In this document: one piece after another, positions 1 through 8,405 of the stretch | How the letters are laid out: every line of letters begins with the position of its first letter | How positions within the stretch are numbered: the stretch's first letter is position 1 | DNA from: JAAYXS01 sp043820985 | GTDB lineage: Bacteria > Planctomycetota > Phycisphaerae > UBA1845 > Fen-1342 | Reading direction: 5' to 3' | NCBI GenBank assembly: GCA_043820985.1 | Contig: JBDRDH010000139.1 | Span: forward strand, 1-64,000 | DNA length: 64,000 nt | Notes under the pieces: generated by a model | What the model was told of the DNA's origin: nothing | What the model saw: the letters and a program-made list of their open reading frames with translations, nothing else | Database searches by the model: none | Translations under genes and position numbers: made by a program

Positions 1-264
1 CGCATCAACTGACCGCATCAGGTTGCCAAACGGCGCCGGACTATCCGCTTTATCGTTGCTCAGGCGCGCGCAGCGGCGACCCTGGTGCGGCCGAGCTTCG
101 GTTGTAATCGCTGTATAATCCGCGGTTGGAACTAACCAACCGGGTGGCGGTTGATCAACTGCCCCTTCTTCAAAATCCAGGTTTTTGGAGGGCTCTTGCG
201 CTGCGACCATGGAAACCGCGCACCACAGTCCCGCCAGCAACAACATCATTCTATAAATAGGCAT
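1..264 (-). CDS. Secreted protein, N-terminal part only (runs off the left edge)
   Basis: Translation from ATG at 264 gives a signal peptide (hydrophobic stretch MMLLLAGLWCAVSMVAA) and then NLDFEEGAVDQPPPGW, a pattern like the N-terminal beta domains that precede catalytic domains in some secreted planctomycete proteins, S41 peptidases among them. The start is supported by GGAGGA at 271-276, six bases upstream. The reading frame is open to the window edge, so at least 88 residues are present and the catalytic part, if any, is outside. It sits 46 bases after the CPBP gene on the same strand and may be co-transcribed. The enzyme class cannot be decided from this fragment. Confidence 0.75.
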   Translation of the reverse strand, partial: MPIYRMMLLLAGLWCAVSMVAAQEPSKNLDFEEGAVDQPPPGWLVPTADYTAITTEARPHQGRRCARLSNDKADSPAPFGNLMRSVDA

Positions 265-310
265 GCGTCATCCTCCCCGGCCGCGCGAAGCCACACCTCG
301 CGCCACTAAA

Positions 311-1048
311 TCACCAGAAGCTCCAATCACCGACACGTACGACGTGGAAATACAGCACCAGGTTCGTAATGCCATGCACGATCACCAGGCACAGGATACT
401 GCGCGTCCAGCAGAACAGCGCGTTGTAGAACAACCAGCACAGGATGCTGACGGCCCAATTGTCCGGGTGTTGTAGCGTTGACAGCAGTGACGTGCCCAGG
501 AAGGAAATCCACGCAAACTTCCCCAGCGGAATCCGGTCAAAGTCATGCCAGTTGATCAGCGCCCGTAGCAGAAACGCCCGCCAGAACAGTTCCTCCACTA
601 CCGGAACCACTGTAATCGCCACGGTGACGCGCAACGAGGTGGTCGCCCAGAACAGCTTGTAGGATCCCAAGGCGTCCCGCGGGTCAACCACTTCCAACTC
701 GCCCGGATACAGCGGCAATCTGCCACCCAAACCCAAACCCTCAAACATATATTGGCCGGCGTACCACAACCACGCCGCGAAAAAGCCCGCCGGAATGGCG
801 ATCAACCAGTATGGCCGACCCCAGGGCGGCAAATGCCTCCGCAGCAGCCAGACCACATACAACGCGCCCACTCCCCGCAGACTGATGGCCAGCCAGTGCC
901 AGGTCGGCGGCAGAAGGCTAACCAGCCCCAGCAGCAGCAGATAGACCATATACGGCGCCATGAGCACCACGTCGGGGCGCGTACGACCCAGCTCGTCAAT
1001 GCGCCCGTGCCAATCCTGATGCTTGAACGTATTAGCGCTTCCGGCCAT
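311..1048 (-). CDS. CPBP-family intramembrane metalloprotease (CAAX protease-related)
   Basis: This polytopic membrane protein of about 245 residues carries the CPBP/ABI signature: the EExxxR motif in VVEELFWRAFLLR and a later His-containing helix (LVIVHGITN). It looks closest to the CAAX-protease-related proteins found in PEP-CTERM/exosortase organisms, though no exosortase is in the window. The ATG at 1048 is preferred over an upstream in-frame ATG at 1123, because it has AGGAG five bases before it and removes a charged, unlikely leader. It is predicted to cleave substrates within the membrane; the substrate is unknown. Confidence 0.85.
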   Translation of the reverse strand: MAGSANTFKHQDWHGRIDELGRTRPDVVLMAPYMVYLLLLGLVSLLPPTWHWLAISLRGVGALYVVWLLRRHLPPWGRPYWLIAIPAGFFAAWLWYAGQYMFEGLGLGGRLPLYPGELEVVDPRDALGSYKLFWATTSLRVTVAITVVPVVEELFWRAFLLRALINWHDFDRIPLGKFAWISFLGTSLLSTLQHPDNWAVSILCWLFYNALFCWTRSILCLVIVHGITNLVLYFHVVRVGDWSFW

Positions 1049-1288
1049 CCAGACTCCTCGCCGGCCTTCGCAAAACCTGCCTTCCCCGACGGGCGACACT
1101 ATAACCCGCCCGCGCTGCTCCACAAAGCTTCCGGTTGAATGATGCTGTCAATCCAGCCTTGCGGTATGCTACCTTGCGAAGGCCGGCTAACCTCGGCCGA
1201 TAGGTATTGTCCAAAGAATATGTGGCCCACCTCCGGCCCCGGTCTGGCTGGAATGTGGCGATCTGGGATTAAACGGAAAGGACAAACG

Positions 1289-2584
1289 ATGCGTACCGCT
1301 GGATTTATCATTCTGGCGACGTTGTGGTTGCTGCCCGCGGTCTGTGCCCAAAGCGTGGACGCCGAGCAGCAAAAACTCCTGGCCGAGCGCGCCGCCCAGG
1401 CCGATGCTTACCGCAAGCTGGCCGAAGCGGTCTATGGCCTGCAAATTAACTCACGCACCTACGTACAGGACTTCGTCACCGAATCGGATGACATCCGCGC
1501 CGACGTCGACACGATCGTGAAAGGTGTCCGGCTGGGCGCCCCGCACTGGTACGCTGACGGCTCATGCGAGGTGCCCGCCGAAGTTACCGTCGCCAAGGTG
1601 GTCGAGGCCCTCCGTACGGCCCACAGCCAACACTATCGCGGCGACAACATCACCACCAGCGATTTCGAGGCCATGACCACCCGGATCAATAAAAACGTGA
1701 TCAAGGTCATCGGCATGGGTGCTCCGCGCCCGGACCTGCCTCCCGGCTTGCCGGCCGGCGTAATTGAGCTGCTGGGTCCAGCGCCTGGTGGCCACCAGCC
1801 CCCGATCCCCGAGATCTGGCACCGCATTGGGGCCCAGGCCCGCCTGTCGGCCAAACGCGCCGCCGAACTGGACGCCTATCGTCACCTCGCCGAACGCATC
1901 AAGGGCCTGCGCCTGACCTCCCAGACCACCGTGCGCGATTTCGTCATGGAGAGCGACACCATCATGACCGAGATGAACGAGTTCCTGAAAGGCGCCCAGG
2001 AGAAAGTCTGTTACTACCATCACGATGAACTAATCGCCGAGTGTGTCTTCGTCGTCCCGACCGAACAAGTTGTATCCACCGTCAAAAAGCTGCACAGCCG
2101 GTACTACCGCGGCGACGACATCAAGAGTGTGGACATCGAGAACGTCGTCAGGACGGTCGTAAAAAGGGACTTCGAAGCCACCGGCCTGGGAATTCCGAAT
2201 CCACGTTTCATCCGCCAGCACATCCAAACCGGACAATTGAATATGCCCGAGTGGTCGCTGCGCACCCTGGAAATCGAGGGCCAGGGCTCCGACCCGGCCA
2301 TGGACAGCCCCCAGGGCAAGCTGCGGGCCGCCCGCGTGGCCGAGATGAACGCCCGCCGTCGCCTGGCCGAACAGATTGCCGGCCTGCCGATCCAGGCGGA
2401 CACCTACGTACGCGACTTGGTGACCCAACACGAACATATTGCCGTCCTGGTTGACAGCGTGGTGGTCGATGCTTTCGTCGTAAAAACCAGTTTTACCACC
2501 GATGCCGCCCTGGTGACCATCGTCCTACCCGGGGCGCGTGTCTGGGACATCGTCAACGACGAGCTGCAACGGCAAAGCCATTGA
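1289..2584 (+). CDS. Secreted protein with three tandem LPP20-like repeats
   Basis: A signal peptide (MRTAGFIILATLWLLPAVCAQS) is followed by three homologous units of about 90 residues starting near residues 27, 180 and 340. Each contains a helix of the type RAAQADAYRKLAE, then GLxI, a T-YV-DFV or T-TV-DFV segment, and a beta-rich end. This resembles the LPP20 lipoprotein domain, an OMP-associated fold of unclear function. The start at 1289 follows GGAAAGGAC. It is the first gene of a same-strand group running to 5391 that ends in another triple-repeat protein and a FlgT-N-like protein. A structural role in the cell envelope is inferred; no catalytic residues are visible. Confidence 0.8.
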   Translation: MRTAGFIILATLWLLPAVCAQSVDAEQQKLLAERAAQADAYRKLAEAVYGLQINSRTYVQDFVTESDDIRADVDTIVKGVRLGAPHWYADGSCEVPAEVTVAKVVEALRTAHSQHYRGDNITTSDFEAMTTRINKNVIKVIGMGAPRPDLPPGLPAGVIELLGPAPGGHQPPIPEIWHRIGAQARLSAKRAAELDAYRHLAERIKGLRLTSQTTVRDFVMESDTIMTEMNEFLKGAQEKVCYYHHDELIAECVFVVPTEQVVSTVKKLHSRYYRGDDIKSVDIENVVRTVVKRDFEATGLGIPNPRFIRQHIQTGQLNMPEWSLRTLEIEGQGSDPAMDSPQGKLRAARVAEMNARRRLAEQIAGLPIQADTYVRDLVTQHEHIAVLVDSVVVDAFVVKTSFTTDAALVTIVLPGARVWDIVNDELQRQSH

Positions 2585-2637
2585 CATCCCGTCCCGTACC
2601 GCAATTTCACGGGCCAGCGCCCGCATGGAGAATAAAC

Positions 2638-2802
2638 ATGAGTAGAAAAATCATCGCGATCTTGCTGTTGACGGCCTGTGGTCTGGCCCTCGGCGTGCTG
2701 ACAAGCTGCGCCAAACAGGAAAAACGCAAGACCACCGTGATCGAAGTGCACCGCGAAAGTGAAGTCGTCGAGGAACAGCCCGGTGAGATGATCGTCGAAT
2801 AA
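2638..2802 (+). CDS. Small lipoprotein
   Basis: This 54-residue protein has a hydrophobic signal and a lipobox (LGVLTSC, lipidated Cys near residue 23). A short charged tail follows (KQEKRKTTVIEVHRES, then acidic residues). ATG at 2638 follows GGAG with seven intervening bases. It lies between the two triple-repeat LPP20-like proteins with small gaps, which suggests an operon. The mature peptide is too short to assign a function; it could be a small outer-membrane anchor for the neighbouring repeat proteins. Confidence 0.7.
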   Translation: MSRKIIAILLLTACGLALGVLTSCAKQEKRKTTVIEVHRESEVVEEQPGEMIVE

Positions 2803-2857
2803 GCGTATCATCCACGCCATGAGTCCGTCACTACTTCGCATCCCGCCGCCGCTGAAT

Positions 2858-4186
2858 ATGAAGGATCAGATTGTCGTGCCCCACCACCGCCGCATTTTGC
2901 TCCTGGTAACGATTCTGCTCGGCTTTGCCGGCTCTGCCGCTCAGGCGCAAGGACCCCGTGGACTGTCCCCCCAGCAACGCGGATATATCGAGCGCCTGGC
3001 CCGGGCCCGGGCACGAGCGGATCTGCTCCAACAGGTATACACCCAACCCATCACGGATCAAGTGACTCTGGGCCAGTGGGCTGCCCGCGAAGTGCCCCGC
3101 GATCGTGCTTTACGACTCTGGATCCGATCGCAACCGGGTTACGGCACCACACGCTTCTACTCCGATGGCAGCGCGGACGTCGATACACGCCTGGAATCAA
3201 CGGTACTGCTTGAACAGTTACAACGCCTGCGGCGAGCGTATCCGGCCCGCGAGAGCGATGCCCTGGATCCAGATATGCTTCGCCGCATCGTGCAGCGCTG
3301 GCCCGTCCTCTGGGGCGCCGGCACCGCCGACTGGAGTGAGAAAAGTCGCTCACGCAAACCCGCGGGCTGGGAGGATGTCACCTTTGAGGGCCTCGAAGTG
3401 GTCCGCCGCGCCGCCGAGGCCGATGCCCGTTATGCCCTGCTCGCCCGCGCCGCCCAATTGCCGGTTACCAATGCTCATCACCTGCGCGAATTTCTCGACG
3501 CCAGTGACACGGTTGAAAACGCGGTGCTTCAAGCCTTCGAGCGCGTCGCCGAGGTGAATATCTCCCTGGAACTCGATCAGGTCGCGGTGGGTACGGCACG
3601 CATCAGCATGCTCGAGTTGATCCGCATCCTGACCGAGGTCCACCAGAAACACTACCAGGGCGACCTCTTTCACGTCGCGGATTTTCGCGGTATGGCCCTG
3701 CTCTCCGGCGTGACGGAAATCACCGCCACCGGTCTGGCAATCCCGCCGACAAGCGCCATTCTGCGAACTCGCTATCAGACCATCGAGCTTGACGCGCCCA
3801 CCTGGATCACCCAACGAATACAAGCCCGTGGGCGCTTTGAGCCCCATGATGCACACCCCTTGAACGAAGCCGATCAGATCGAGGCCGCCCGACTGGACGG
3901 GATTGACCGCCTGCGGCAACAGGTCGAGGCCCTCATCATTAAGGACAACGTGACCGTCGAACAGTTCCTCGGATATCACGACGAGTTGAAAGATGACGTT
4001 ATCATCTTCCTCGGTAGTACGCGTCTGGCCGGGCCCGCGAAGACCACCGCTGGTATCCTTGAGGTTCCCATTGAACTCCCCCTCCGGCGTCTCTGGTGGA
4101 TCCTGCGCCGTGGGATGGAAAGAATAGAGGTTGATCTGCCCGCCGAGCCGCCAACCACCCGCCCCTCGGAAGAGAAGGCACCATGA
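2858..4186 (+). CDS. Second secreted protein with three LPP20-like repeats
   Basis: A signal peptide (RILLLVTILLGFAGSAAQAQ) precedes three repeat units, starting near IERLARARARADLLQQ, RRAAEADARYALLAR and EAARLDGIDRLRQQ. They have the same layout as in the protein at 1289-2584 but are strongly diverged. ATG at 2858 gives a normal-length signal peptide; an in-frame ATG at 2819 is also possible, and neither has a clear ribosome binding site. The stop codon overlaps the next start by four bases (ATGA), so translational coupling with the FlgT-N-like gene is likely. Function unknown; an envelope or periplasmic scaffold is the best guess. Confidence 0.75.
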   Translation: MKDQIVVPHHRRILLLVTILLGFAGSAAQAQGPRGLSPQQRGYIERLARARARADLLQQVYTQPITDQVTLGQWAAREVPRDRALRLWIRSQPGYGTTRFYSDGSADVDTRLESTVLLEQLQRLRRAYPARESDALDPDMLRRIVQRWPVLWGAGTADWSEKSRSRKPAGWEDVTFEGLEVVRRAAEADARYALLARAAQLPVTNAHHLREFLDASDTVENAVLQAFERVAEVNISLELDQVAVGTARISMLELIRILTEVHQKHYQGDLFHVADFRGMALLSGVTEITATGLAIPPTSAILRTRYQTIELDAPTWITQRIQARGRFEPHDAHPLNEADQIEAARLDGIDRLRQQVEALIIKDNVTVEQFLGYHDELKDDVIIFLGSTRLAGPAKTTAGILEVPIELPLRRLWWILRRGMERIEVDLPAEPPTTRPSEEKAP

Positions 4187-5391
4187 GAAAAGAATTTGCT
4201 GGCATCCTGACCATCGCCATACTGCTGGCCACCACGCCAATCGCCGGGGCACTCGACGAGCAGCATAAACAGCAACAACAGAGCTTATCACCCACCGCTA
4301 GCAAAACCGTGCTCGTCACCGCCGAAGGCTATAACCAAGACGATGCGCTCAAGCAGGCCCTGCGCCGCGCCCTGGAACAGGGGGCTGGCGTACAGATAGC
4401 ATCTTACTCACAGACCCAGGATTTCGTGCTGGTCCGTGACACGATATACAGCCGCGCCGCCGGCATTATCAGCGACTACCGCGTCATTGAAGCACAACCC
4501 ACCGCCGGCGGCGCCTATCGCCTGACCATCGAGGCCGTGGTACGCCCGGATACCGTGGCGGCCACCTGGGGCGAGGTGCGCAACCTGCTCGATCAGATCG
4601 GCCGCCCCAAGATCATGGTCTGGATCGACGAGCGCATCGACGGCCATCCGCAACCCGATTCCATCGTCGAGAGCCGCATCGAGCAGATGTTCATCAAGAT
4701 TGGCTTCGATCTGGTTACGCACCAGGCACTGGGCGCGCCGTCCCCCCCTGAAGCTACTGACATCCGTGACCGCCGGAACCTCTCCCGGCTGCAACAGATG
4801 GCCCGCCAGGCCGGCGCACATATCCTCATCCGCGGCACGGCCAACGCCGACCGCGCCGGCCTCGAAAATATCCACGGACAGATCCCGGCGGCCTTTTACA
4901 ACTGCGATGTGCAGGCACGCATCTACTACACCGACACGGGGCAACTGCTGGCCAGCGAGTCGGTACCCTCCACGCGGCGGGGCGTCCGCGCGCGGAACGA
5001 GTTCAGCCCCCAGGCCGCGCGCGAAGCACTCGTGGAAGCCACCTTCCCTCTCGATAATAATGCCCCACGCCCACCCGCGCTGGCCACAAAACTGTACGAA
5101 GCGGTCATGGAACAGTGGTCGATGCAAATCTCCGCCGGTGGAAACATCGAGCTGCTAGCCAGCCCGTTAAACTTCGAGGCTTATCTGAAACTCAAGCAGG
5201 ATCTGCACGAACTGGAAGGCATACACACGGTTGATGGCGATTTCAACACGGATTGTGCCCAATTACGCATTCGAACAGCACTATCCGCCGCCACCCTGGC
5301 CGAGCGTCTCACCAAACCCCCCTTCGCCACCCGGCTCGAAGTTACCGAACTCAAGCTCAACTGTATTCGGGTCCGCGTCTTAAAGCCATAA
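4183..5391 (+). CDS. FlgT N-terminal-domain-like secreted protein
   Basis: A signal peptide (about 24 residues) is followed by a domain matching the FlgT N-terminal pattern: VTAEGYNQDDALKQALRRAL, EQGAGVQI, and IYSRAAGIISDYRVIE. In flagellated bacteria FlgT builds the H-ring around the basal body, but no flagellar gene is in this window. The middle part (KIMVWIDERIDG, IEQMFIKIGFDLV) resembles nucleotide-free CsgG/FlgT-type envelope domains. GGAAGAGAAGG lies just before the start, which overlaps the previous gene by four bases. It probably works with the two LPP20-like proteins encoded upstream. A hairpin terminator follows. Confidence 0.75.
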   Translation: MRKEFAGILTIAILLATTPIAGALDEQHKQQQQSLSPTASKTVLVTAEGYNQDDALKQALRRALEQGAGVQIASYSQTQDFVLVRDTIYSRAAGIISDYRVIEAQPTAGGAYRLTIEAVVRPDTVAATWGEVRNLLDQIGRPKIMVWIDERIDGHPQPDSIVESRIEQMFIKIGFDLVTHQALGAPSPPEATDIRDRRNLSRLQQMARQAGAHILIRGTANADRAGLENIHGQIPAAFYNCDVQARIYYTDTGQLLASESVPSTRRGVRARNEFSPQAAREALVEATFPLDNNAPRPPALATKLYEAVMEQWSMQISAGGNIELLASPLNFEAYLKLKQDLHELEGIHTVDGDFNTDCAQLRIRTALSAATLAERLTKPPFATRLEVTELKLNCIRVRVLKP

Positions 5392-5449
5392 GACAGGAAT
5401 CCAAAGATTAGCGGACCATCACATATTCAGGCTTGCCTGTTAAATAAGA

Positions 5450-5485
5450 CAGACGGCACTGGGCCGCGCGCCACGGTGCCGTCTG
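5450..5485. terminator. Hairpin between convergent genes, likely bidirectional terminator
   Basis: CAGACGGCAC (5450-5459) and GTGCCGTCTG (5476-5485) form a perfect 10-bp stem with a 16-base loop. It lies between the end of the FlgT-N-like gene (+) and the end of the Flp pilin gene (-). On the minus strand it is followed by a T-rich stretch (TCTTATTTAAC); on the plus strand no U-tract follows. Confidence 0.6.
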
Positions 5486-5537
5486 AAAGTATCAGTATAA
5501 ACAGTGTCCAGGATGCCTCGTCACTCTATTCAAAAAA

Positions 5538-5720
5538 CTACAGTACGCTCCCGACCGCGGTCGCCAGAGTCCCGAAAAATTCACCGATGTGATCACCGAT
5601 CAAGCTGACAGTTGCCACAATCGCAAGTACCAGCACTGCCAATATGGCCGCATACTCGTTAGTGGTGACAGCACTTTCGTCCTGGAAGAAACTCTTGACT
5701 GGCGTGGTGTGGTTCGACAT
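5538..5720 (-). CDS. Flp/Fap-type pilin subunit
   Basis: This 60-residue protein has the Flp pilin layout: a short polar leader, then TTNEYAAILAVLVLAIVAT and a short amphipathic tail. The Glu and Tyr at the start of the hydrophobic helix match the processing site of type IVb Flp pilins. The usual Gly before the cleavage point is not in the normal place, so maturation may differ. GGAGGAG stands six bases before the ATG. No tad/rcp assembly gene is in the window, so the pilin is an orphan here. Confidence 0.8.
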   Translation of the reverse strand: MSNHTTPVKSFFQDESAVTTNEYAAILAVLVLAIVATVSLIGDHIGEFFGTLATAVGSVL

Positions 5721-5781
5721 TTTTTCTCCTCCGCGCCTTACGTGGGCTCTAGGCCCGGGCGCTTTGCTTGGCGATTGCTGA

Positions 5782-5809
5782 ATACTATGCCACTAAACGC
5801 GCGGGTCAA
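5782..5809 (-). promoter_or_regulatory. Sigma-70-like promoter for the Flp pilin gene
   Basis: On the minus strand TTGACC (plus 5804-5809) is followed after 16 bases by TAGTAT (plus 5782-5787), 62 bases before the pilin ATG. The match is by eye only. Confidence 0.45.
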
Positions 5810-5988
5810 GAATTTCACTGAGTCAATCGACCCACAATATCGTTGTTACCATTTATAGGATCCACCAATACAACCCGACGAACCACCCAAGACCAGCCCA
5901 CACATAGCACCCCCTTCCCTTTGCTACCCAGCATGCTATCCTGTTCTCACGTAAATGCCCGGCATTCTTACGCCCATAACGGAGCACC

Positions 5989-6369
5989 ATGTTCGAAGTC
6001 GCCGTCTCAGCCAGTTTTTCCGCCACACACCAGGTGCGTCTAAGCGACAGTTCGTACGAGTCGCCACATAGCCATGACTGGCGGGTCAAGGTCACCTACG
6101 CTGGCGCCCGGCTGGATTCATCCGGCTTGCTGGTGGATTTCGTTGCCGTCCGCGCTCGACTAGACGCGATCCTCGCCAACCTGCGCGACCGCCACCTCAA
6201 CGATCTGCCCTGCTTCGCCCCGGCGGAACCCACCGCCGAGAATGTCGCCGCCCACATCGCCCACCGCATGGCCGCCGTGCCCTGCCCCAACGCCGAGCTG
6301 CGCTGTGTCGAAGTCGAGGAAGAGCCCGGCTGCTATGCCCGCTGGCTCAGCGACACCCCGTACACTTAA
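5989..6369 (+). CDS. 6-pyruvoyl-tetrahydropterin synthase / QueD-like protein, variant active site
   Basis: The 126-residue length and the pattern SASFSATHQV, HSHDWRV, LLVDF, HLND and PTAENVAAHI match the COG0720 (PTPS/QueD) fold. Zinc-ligand histidines are present (ATH and HSH). The catalytic Cys that QueD and PTPS carry just before the second His motif is absent; the segment reads YESPHSH. The Asp-His pair of the usual DHxxLND motif is also altered (RDRHLND). Similar Cys-less sequences with a Glu-Pro before the His motif occur, from memory, in planctomycetes. Canonical 6-carboxytetrahydropterin synthase activity is therefore doubtful. ATG at 5989 follows CGGAG. No other queuosine or folate gene is adjacent. 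Confidence 0.8.
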   Translation: MFEVAVSASFSATHQVRLSDSSYESPHSHDWRVKVTYAGARLDSSGLLVDFVAVRARLDAILANLRDRHLNDLPCFAPAEPTAENVAAHIAHRMAAVPCPNAELRCVEVEEEPGCYARWLSDTPYT

Positions 6370-6383
6370 GCTGCTCCAGGTTC

Positions 6384-7445
6384 TTATGTAGCGGCCGGCG
6401 TCTCGCCGGCCGTCGAGCTTGGCAGACGCCCCGCCAACAAACCCGCCAGTGGCTTGGTGTACTCAAGCTTATCGAACAGAATCCGCAGCACCGCCGTAAT
6501 CGGCGTCGCCAAAAACATGCCCACGATGCCCCAGAGCAATCCAAACAGGATCAAGGCCAATAGCACTGACACCGGATGCAGATCCAGCGATTGCCCCGTC
6601 AGCTTGGGTTGAAAATAGTTCCCAATGACGAACTGCCACAATCCCGGTATGGCGATTACGAGGATCTTGCCGGTCAGGGAGAACTCCGGATCCAGCAGCA
6701 CAATCGGAGCCGGCAGCAGCGTGGCAATGACCGGCCCCAGGTTGGGAATGAAGTTCAACAAAAACGCCAGAAAGCCAAACATCAGGGCGAACTGCACACC
6801 CAACACCGCCAGCGTGACGCCCACCAGCAATCCCAGCACGCCCGAGATCAATACCATCATTGATATATAGCGCTTGGTGCCCGCCTCGATCTCACTCAGC
6901 ACACCTCCCACATGGCCAGCGCTGGATCCCTTGCCCATCAGCAGAAACACCATGAAGATCAATACCAACGCGCCATTGGTCAGCACACCCATCAGCCCAC
7001 TAACTGTACCGGCCAACAAATCGGCGGCGGCTTTCGCCGGGGCCGCGTACAACGACTTGGATAGCTCCTCGTCGTTGGTGTCCAGACCAAAACGCTCCAA
7101 CGGCAACACCTTGGTAACATCGCGCAGCAATTGCTCGGTCCGCGCCTGGTAATCACCGGCTCGTTCCCCCAACTGGCTCACCGCCGACCCCACCAACACA
7201 CCCAATAATCCCAGCAGTATGCAACCCAGCACGATCGTACTGGCAATCGCCACGACACGCGGAAAACGCAGCCAGCGCATCTGCACATCAATCACCGGCG
7301 TCAGACAGTAAGTCAGAAAAATGGCTAGCACGAACGGCACGATGACCGGCCGGAAATAGTACAGCGCCCCCGCGATCGCCAAGCCCGTCAATATCAAAAG
7401 GCAAATCGTCTGCGTGCGCTGTACTTGCGGCGAGGAAGATGCCAT
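6384..7445 (-). CDS. AI-2E family transporter (PF01594)
   Basis: A 353-residue membrane protein with about eight hydrophobic helices in the AI-2E/PerM order: an N-terminal pair (ICLLILTGLAIAGALYYF), a soluble loop, then a block of helices including LLNFIPNLGPVIATLLPAPI and LLWGIVGMFLATPI, both hallmark segments. Members export autoinducer-2, Na+/H+ or other small solutes; substrate cannot be told from sequence. The last codons and stop lie inside a GC-rich palindrome (6392-6412), so a repeat appears to have supplied the C terminus. It is divergent from the TetR-like gene at 7623. Confidence 0.9.
   Translation of the reverse strand: MASSSPQVQRTQTICLLILTGLAIAGALYYFRPVIVPFVLAIFLTYCLTPVIDVQMRWLRFPRVVAIASTIVLGCILLGLLGVLVGSAVSQLGERAGDYQARTEQLLRDVTKVLPLERFGLDTNDEELSKSLYAAPAKAAADLLAGTVSGLMGVLTNGALVLIFMVFLLMGKGSSAGHVGGVLSEIEAGTKRYISMMVLISGVLGLLVGVTLAVLGVQFALMFGFLAFLLNFIPNLGPVIATLLPAPIVLLDPEFSLTGKILVIAIPGLWQFVIGNYFQPKLTGQSLDLHPVSVLLALILFGLLWGIVGMFLATPITAVLRILFDKLEYTKPLAGLLAGRLPSSTAGETPAAT
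6392..6412. repeat. GC palindrome with TCT loop at the end of the AI-2E gene
   Basis: Stem CGGCCGGCG (6392-6400), loop TCT, complement 6404-6412, perfect 9 bp. It encodes the last residues of the transporter. The same architecture with a TCT or AGA loop recurs near 16161, 26772 and 27459, marking a dispersed REP-like family. Confidence 0.75.
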
Positions 7446-7622
7446 ATTGTCACCCCGATCTGTTCAAGTCTTCATCCGCGGCCATACCCAATACCACACC
7501 ATATATGCGTATCATGCCAACCCACTCCACAATCCGCAAACCAGACAGCGTTTTTGTGCCAGCTCGCGCTAACGCTAGGAAGACAGTTGGGACGTTTGCC
7601 CGTCCACGATAATGACCACACC

Positions 7623-8183
7623 ATGGACACGCTGGTTGAATCCACCATACAGGCACTTAATCGCCACGTTGAATTATGTGAACGCGCCGTGACATATCCC
7701 GGCCGACCACGTGAGCGCATGGTCGCCCTGGGTGAAGCCGACGAACTCTTCTACCGTCTGCACCCGCACCATTACCGTGCTCTCCAGGTCGTACGCGTGG
7801 CCTCACAGCTTGGTAAAACCACTAATCCGCGCCGCGATATGCTTCGGCGTTGCGAGAGCCGTACCGTCGCCTTGTTAACAACTGTAATCCAGGACGCCCT
7901 GCATGCCGGCGACCTGAAGCTGACCGGATCGCATCAGGCCGCCGAATTGGCCTTCTCCATCTGGGCCCTGGTCTTCGGCACGCGCGCCTTGATGAACACC
8001 GCCGTTGCTTCTGTAAAATTAGACATCGCGGATGGCTACCAGGTTGCGTATGACACCGCGGGGCTGCTCTTTGATGCACTTGGCTGGCGGCCCCTGGCGC
8101 ATGAATGGGATTATCAGCGCACCCGCCAACAAATTCGCCAGGAACTCTTCCCCGACGAGTGGCGCCAGGCCTGCGCCGCCTGA
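7623..8183 (+). CDS. TetR-family C-terminal-like protein lacking the HTH
   Basis: The protein (about 186 residues from ATG 7623) begins with TLVESTIQALNRHVELCERAV and continues with helices typical of the ligand-binding half of TetR regulators (HHYRALQVVRVASQLG; LAFSIWALVFGTRALMNTA; GYQVAYDTAGLLFDALGW). The 45-residue N-terminal helix-turn-helix that should come first is not present: the 177 bases upstream, in any plus frame, do not encode one. No good ribosome binding site is visible. It may be a truncated regulator or a free-standing sensor domain. It diverges from the AI-2E transporter, a usual position for a TetR gene. Confidence 0.6.
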   Translation: MDTLVESTIQALNRHVELCERAVTYPGRPRERMVALGEADELFYRLHPHHYRALQVVRVASQLGKTTNPRRDMLRRCESRTVALLTTVIQDALHAGDLKLTGSHQAAELAFSIWALVFGTRALMNTAVASVKLDIADGYQVAYDTAGLLFDALGWRPLAHEWDYQRTRQQIRQELFPDEWRQACAA

Positions 8184-8405
8184 AACTGTATCTCGTCCCA
8201 AAGACTACCCTCAAATAACACACGGATTAACTTCCAATTCCCCCCTAACAACATGGCGCGCCAAAAAACAGATCTGCTCCCCTAGCCTATACGTCGGTTA
8301 ACATGATAAAGTATGAATTGTGCCTACCCGCTGGAGTGCACGCCGGGGGTATAGTTACCGAAGTCGGCGGTCCCCTTTGTGCCGATCAATCAGCGAGGAC
8401 GCGTG

